Assembly (NCBI GenBank): GCA_035283845.1
Contig: DATESZ010000039.1
Span: forward strand, 1 to 9,616
DNA length: 9,616 bases
Direction of reading: 5' to 3'
Origin: DATESZ01 sp035283845
GTDB lineage: Bacteria; Desulfobacterota; Syntrophia; Syntrophales; JACQWR01
A program made the position numbers and the translations under genes. This document shows, piece after piece, positions 6,628 to 9,616 of this stretch. Each line of letters begins with the position of its first letter. Position 1 is the stretch's first letter. The notes beneath the pieces are model-generated. The model was not told the origin of the DNA, did not search any database, and saw only the letters and a list, made by a program, of their open reading frames with translations.

Positions 6628-7390
6628 TCATCTGCTTACAAAGTACCCGCCGCTCTTCCTGGGACCGGAAAAGACGATTTCTCCCTGCTCCTTCAATTTC
6701 TTTATCCAGCGTTCGATGGTTCTTTGAGGGATATCCAAGGCAGCGGTGATTTCAGTGACATTCCTGCCGGGAGTATTCCTGATGTAATCGGCAAGACTGT
6801 CTATCCCCTCTTTTGTACCGCCATCTGTTCCGCCACTTACACCGCCACTTATACCGCCAACTCCTCCTTCACTGGCGGATCTACGGATAAACTTCACGAC
6901 GAAAGCGCCGGTCATCTCCTTGAATTCCGGTTTGGGATTGCCGTTTGTTGCGCACCCATCTGTCATCCTCTGAAATCCCGTCCCCCAATCCTCGATAAAA
7001 CCGATGTCGTGGAATATTTTCGCCAGTCCCCTGTTGCGCGGGATGGAGCGGTTATCCGCAAGCAGACTCTTGATGTTCAATTCCTTGGGAAGAAGTCCCG
7101 GGCTCCAGATCTCCGGGCGGTCGTCAAAGATACGGATCTGGATGTTGCCGGGGTCCGTATAATCCCGGTGGACGACAGCATTCACGACGGCCTCGCGCAA
7201 CGCCTCCAGCGGATAATCCCACCTTTCGTCGCGGGCGGCTTTGGCGCCGATTCCCACACCCATGCTGATATGCCGCTGGATAAAATCGAGGACCTCGTTC
7301 ACTGCCGCAATCAGATTCCCCTTGAAATCTTTCATTTCCAGGAAATGGACCATCGTCTTTCCTTTCCAGGGTTTCCGATTCTCGGTACAT
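6628..7390 (-). pseudogene. AlbA_2/GHKL-type gene, N-terminal domain deleted and frameshifted
   Basis: The ATG at 7390 has a good site (GAGGA, 5-6 nt) and opens with MYRESETLERK, the standard first residues of AlbA_2 proteins. The frame then jumps by +1 into the second half of such a protein: residues counted from an internal ATG at 7353 read VHFLEMKDFKGNLIAAVNEV, then LEALREAVVNAVVHRDY (49-65, GHKL N-box), EIWSPGLLP (81-89), EDWGTGF (121-127), a Gly/Ser repeat linker (163-179) and a C-terminal HTH (RNVTEITAALDIPQRTIERW, 197-216). The AlbA_2 domain and the following link, about 200 residues by comparison with the paralogue at 2442-3866, are gone. The internal ATG has AAAGGAAAG before it, so a 241-residue GHKL-HTH protein could still be made. 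The gene starts 10 bp after the 64-residue gene, completing a toxin/antitoxin/AlbA_2 operon. Confidence 0.8.
6817..6864 (-). repeat. 12-bp tandem repeat, four units (xxGG linker)
   Basis: Four consecutive 12-bp units, each containing CCGCCA on the plus strand, encode GVGG-ISGG-VSGG-TDGG. They form the linker between the GHKL-like and HTH parts of the truncated AlbA_2-type gene. The period is the same as the linker repeats in the paralogue at 2442-3866, though the sequence is unrelated. Confidence 0.85.
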
Positions 7391-7400
7391 GTTTTTCCTC

Positions 7401-7595
7401 TTATACTACCGGCACGACGATTTCTTCCGGCGGTATCCAGACGGCCTTGCCATCCCGCCAGACAGCAATGGGATTCCCCTTTCGCTTGTGCTCGGCCAGA
7501 GCCTCGGCAACTGCCTCTTTCAACGCCCTTTCGGCCTTTACCTTCAAAGGAAGATCACGCACATCTTCCCTGATTTTGCGCTTCTGTTTTTTCAT
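7401..7595 (-). CDS. 64-residue putative antitoxin, copy 2 (paired with kinase)
   Basis: The start codon overlaps the kinase stop (ATGA, positions 7595-7592), so the two are translationally coupled; AAGGAG lies 9 nt before the ATG inside the kinase gene. The product has a basic N-terminus, a central helix (ALKEAVAEALAEHKR) and the C-terminal GNPIAVWRDGKAVWIPPEEI block. It has no obvious HTH or ribbon-helix-helix. Size, position and coupling to a zeta-like P-loop kinase suggest an antitoxin that binds and blocks the kinase, with toxin-first gene order. The family name is not known to me. The function is inferred from context; the sequence alone does not prove it. The stop codon is 10 bp before the AlbA_2 remnant, which shares the transcript. 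Confidence 0.75.
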   Translation of the reverse strand: MKKQKRKIREDVRDLPLKVKAERALKEAVAEALAEHKRKGNPIAVWRDGKAVWIPPEEIVVPVV

Positions 7596-7701
7596 TTCCT
7601 GGAACTCCTTTCAATTATCGAAAACAGTTTATCATCAGTAACAGTTAAATTGCCACTTTCTTCATCTGCAATCAGGCGAGGCAAATCCGCAGAATTATCG
7701 A
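7401..7701 (-). repeat. Direct repeat copy B (toxin tail + 64-aa gene)
   Basis: This is the second copy of the 301-bp ungapped direct repeat, inside an intact kinase/64-residue locus. Homology to copy A starts at the stop codon of the 64-residue gene and ends in the kinase C-terminal region (at the FDNSADL codons). Confidence 0.9.
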
Positions 7702-8182
7702 ATAGCATCCATGAATCGAGCAACGGTCTGTAAAGATGAAAGAAATTGTACACACTTCTGGTAAACCTGCGTCTTACCACCTCTGGCGGCACATCGTGCC
7801 CTCCCGCTCTGACGCGTTCGGCAATGCGCTTCAGCGCCAGATCCGGTTTATGGAGCCATAGATAAAACAGATGGATTCTATAGCCCTTTTTCTTCAGACC
7901 CTTGAACAGTCTGACGTACGATCTACCCGCCAATGTTGTCTCAATAGCAAAATCATGGCCTGCATTGATGTGCTCTTGTATCTGATCCAGCATGATCTTT
8001 CCCGCTTTGATAGCGGCTACATCCGGTGAAAAAGGAGAAAGGCCGGCGGCAATCAAATCAGCGTTCACGAAATTAATGCAATCTGCATAATAGGGAAGGA
8101 ACCTCCAGACAAAGGTGGTCTTTCCCGAACCATTGGGACCGGCAACAATGTAAAGATGCTTGTTCTTTTCCGTCACTATCAA
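7592..8182 (-). CDS. Zeta-toxin-like P-loop kinase
   Basis: This 196-residue protein shows the zeta-toxin/AAA_33-type kinase pattern in order: Walker A AGPNGSGKTT (14-23), the substrate-loop motif FVNADLIAAGLSPF (38-51), ETTLAGRSYV (81-90), and a LID-like RVRAGGHDVPPEVVRRRF (123-140). Zeta toxins phosphorylate UDP-N-acetylglucosamine or related small substrates using ATP or GTP; the chromosomal relatives paired with very short partners are much less studied, so the substrate is unknown. The TTG at 8182 is preferred because GAGGGGAG lies 5 nt upstream; a GTG at 8176 is possible. The gene follows the restriction-helicase gene by 53 bp and overlaps the 64-residue gene by 4 bp. All key motifs are intact, unlike most neighbours. 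A non-toxic housekeeping kinase remains an alternative. Confidence 0.8.
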   Translation of the reverse strand: MIVTEKNKHLYIVAGPNGSGKTTFVWRFLPYYADCINFVNADLIAAGLSPFSPDVAAIKAGKIMLDQIQEHINAGHDFAIETTLAGRSYVRLFKGLKKKGYRIHLFYLWLHKPDLALKRIAERVRAGGHDVPPEVVRRRFTRSVYNFFHLYRPLLDSWMLFDNSADLPRLIADEESGNLTVTDDKLFSIIERSSRK

Positions 8183-8235
8183 AACAACTCCCCTCTATAT
8201 ATTCAGCAGAAAATCAGTTGGGCATCGCGGCCAAA

Positions 8236-9616
8236 TCATTTCATAGACATAAAAAGGATGTGTAAATAATCGTAGTCTTTTTTCTGCTCCGGAAACAAAA
8301 TATGCTTCTCGGCAAATTTCGCCCTGTCCCAGGCGCCGCCTTCGTAACGTTCATGCAAATCGTCGTACCGCGTGGCGGAGATGATGAACGAATCAAGCGT
8401 GATATTCTTCTTCTTGCTTCTCTGCCCTATTTCTTTTGCCAGATCCGGAAGTCGTTCGTGAAGATGCGCTTTTTCGTCACGATCGTAGGCTTTGGCGTAA
8501 ATCATACCATGCGGTTCTATAAAGACGATCCGCTGGCTTTTTTTACTATCGACCACCCACAGGATAAAGTCGGGGAAAAATTTGCTCTCTTCAAAGAAGC
8601 CCACACCGCTGCCGCGGCTCAGGTTGCGAAGCAGAAACACCTCTTTCCCTGCCAGAGATTTATCCTTTTCCGCCGCCCAGTATGCCTTTAAATGACGCAC
8701 GAATTGCGCTTCGCTCTTTTCCAGTCCCGGCGGGACAGTGTGCACGTTGCCGTTTTTCTCCAGCAGGAGCGGCAGATACAGGTGCCGGTCAAAATAGATG
8801 CGCGGCAATTCATTCGTTTCCTGCTTGCGCAGGCGGTCCACATCTTCGCGGAGTTTTTCTATGGCCGCGATCAGTTCCTTATCGGACTTCCGCACTTTGA
8901 CGACGTAGGTTCCCTCTGGGCGCTCCTGCACCACCTCGCGGTTGAAGGCCATGTTCGGGTCGCTTTTGTCGAGAGTTTTGTACACCAGATTCCGACTTTC
9001 CCACTTCTCGCGCCTGTTTCGGTAGAATTTATCAGCATATTTACGCAAAATGCGGGTTACGGCTTCCTGAAGCAAGGCGCGTTCGGAAAACGAGCGCGGC
9101 TTGACGACGGCTTCATCCGCCACCAAGGTGTAGTTTACATTTTCGATAATCATGCGCGGCGCCTCAGCGCGAATAACAAAGTTTTTCAGTCCTTTGCGTT
9201 CCTTGTACGCCAGCAAATCGAGATAGGCCCGCTCCCAGTCCACCAGCGCGAGGCTTTCGGGCGGAATGGTTTGCCCGGTTCCGGCGCTGACCTCCGCCGT
9301 CTGTATCCCCACGGTACTGCTTTCCATGGCCTGCACCTTGACCGACATATCCACAACCACACGCACGCCCGGATCAGCTTCCAGCAGAAGGTCGGTCTCC
9401 TTCGCAAAATCGCGTCCCTCTTCCGGTCGCGGCACGACCAGCCCTCGTTTCAGAAACTGCTCATTGGCCCAAACGAACAGCGGGAGATCAATTGTTTCTT
9501 CGGTCTCCACCCCTTCACGTTCCAGATAGTCACGGAACTGCGCCATGTAGTTGGCGCGCACGGCAAATATGTTCAGCGTTTCCAGCAAACGCACTCGCGG
9601 CGGATGTGTTCCTTCT
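8236..9616 (-). CDS. Type III restriction / DEAD-DEAH helicase-type protein, C-terminal part
   Basis: The open frame enters from the right edge and gives 459 visible residues to the TGA at 8238-8236; the start and the helicase motor lie outside. Visible marks fit the C-terminal half of DEAD/DEAH restriction-type helicases (Res-like): VRLLETLNIFAVRANYMAQFRDYL near the edge is similar to the sequence after the motor. A coiled-coil-like ELIAAIEKLREDVDRLRK stretch follows, then a probable PD-(D/E)xK-type nuclease region with FFPDFILWVVD and, 18 residues after its Asp, IEPHG. The canonical K is replaced by H, which I believe occurs in a subgroup of these proteins. It could cut or translocate DNA as part of a restriction or other phage-defence system. 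The methyltransferase or other partner would lie further upstream, out of view. An internal GTG at 9594 is probably not the start. Confidence 0.75.
   Translation of the reverse strand, partial: EGTHPPRVRLLETLNIFAVRANYMAQFRDYLEREGVETEETIDLPLFVWANEQFLKRGLVVPRPEEGRDFAKETDLLLEADPGVRVVVDMSVKVQAMESSTVGIQTAEVSAGTGQTIPPESLALVDWERAYLDLLAYKERKGLKNFVIRAEAPRMIIENVNYTLVADEAVVKPRSFSERALLQEAVTRILRKYADKFYRNRREKWESRNLVYKTLDKSDPNMAFNREVVQERPEGTYVVKVRKSDKELIAAIEKLREDVDRLRKQETNELPRIYFDRHLYLPLLLEKNGNVHTVPPGLEKSEAQFVRHLKAYWAAEKDKSLAGKEVFLLRNLSRGSGVGFFEESKFFPDFILWVVDSKKSQRIVFIEPHGMIYAKAYDRDEKAHLHERLPDLAKEIGQRSKKKNITLDSFIISATRYDDLHERYEGGAWDRAKFAEKHILFPEQKKDYDYLHILFMSMK

Noticed and set aside
6574..7641. Plus-strand open frame of 355 codons
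   Set aside because: It is antisense to the AlbA_2 remnant and the 64-residue gene; its Thr/Ala-rich run (TYTATYTANS) is just the reverse reading of the glycine linker repeats.
1763..7701. Composite transposon bounded by the direct repeats
   Set aside because: No transposase, terminal inverted repeats or target duplications were seen; the repeats are gene fragments, so homologous duplication or repeated acquisition is more likely.

Overview
All recognisable genes lie on the minus strand, so transcription runs from right to left. The family mix suggests an anaerobic Gram-negative, possibly a deltaproteobacterium such as a Syntrophales relative: zeta-type kinase, AlbA_2/GHKL proteins, AAA_14-DUF4143 ATPase, type I and type III restriction pieces, and a radical SAM protein. 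That placement is inference only. No tRNA, rRNA, CRISPR or transposase was seen.

Right part (9616 to 6628): the C-terminal part of a type III restriction/DEAD-DEAH helicase-type protein runs in from the right edge. It is followed by a candidate toxin-antitoxin pair, a zeta-like P-loop kinase whose stop overlaps the start of a 64-residue protein. Next comes an AlbA_2/GHKL-type gene that has lost its N-terminal domain by an out-of-frame deletion.

Middle (6507 to 2442): a radical SAM protein lacks the second of its three cluster cysteines (Cys to Tyr). An AAA_14/DUF4143 ATPase is interrupted by one UGA and also lacks the Walker B aspartate. An intact AlbA_2/GHKL regulator-like gene follows.

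Junction (2441 to 1763): one base after the AlbA_2 gene starts an hsdS remnant with an early stop. It is truncated and runs into a remnant of a second kinase toxin, followed by a second, intact copy of the 64-residue gene. The two toxin-tail/64-residue loci form an ungapped direct repeat of about 301 bp, about 92% identical, 5,638 bp apart.

Left part (1691 to 1): this looks like chromosomal housekeeping or stress material. A 62-residue two-helix membrane protein is followed by an SPFH protein with three zinc ribbons, a GA/CT-rich palindrome, and the start of a zinc-ribbon protein that leaves the window. The set resembles the YdjG/YdjI-type envelope-stress partners.

Overall this is an eroding defence-type island next to an intact SPFH operon. 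The kinase/64-residue pair is the best candidate for a functional but poorly described module. The broken genes around it show that restriction and accessory systems have been acquired and then lost here.
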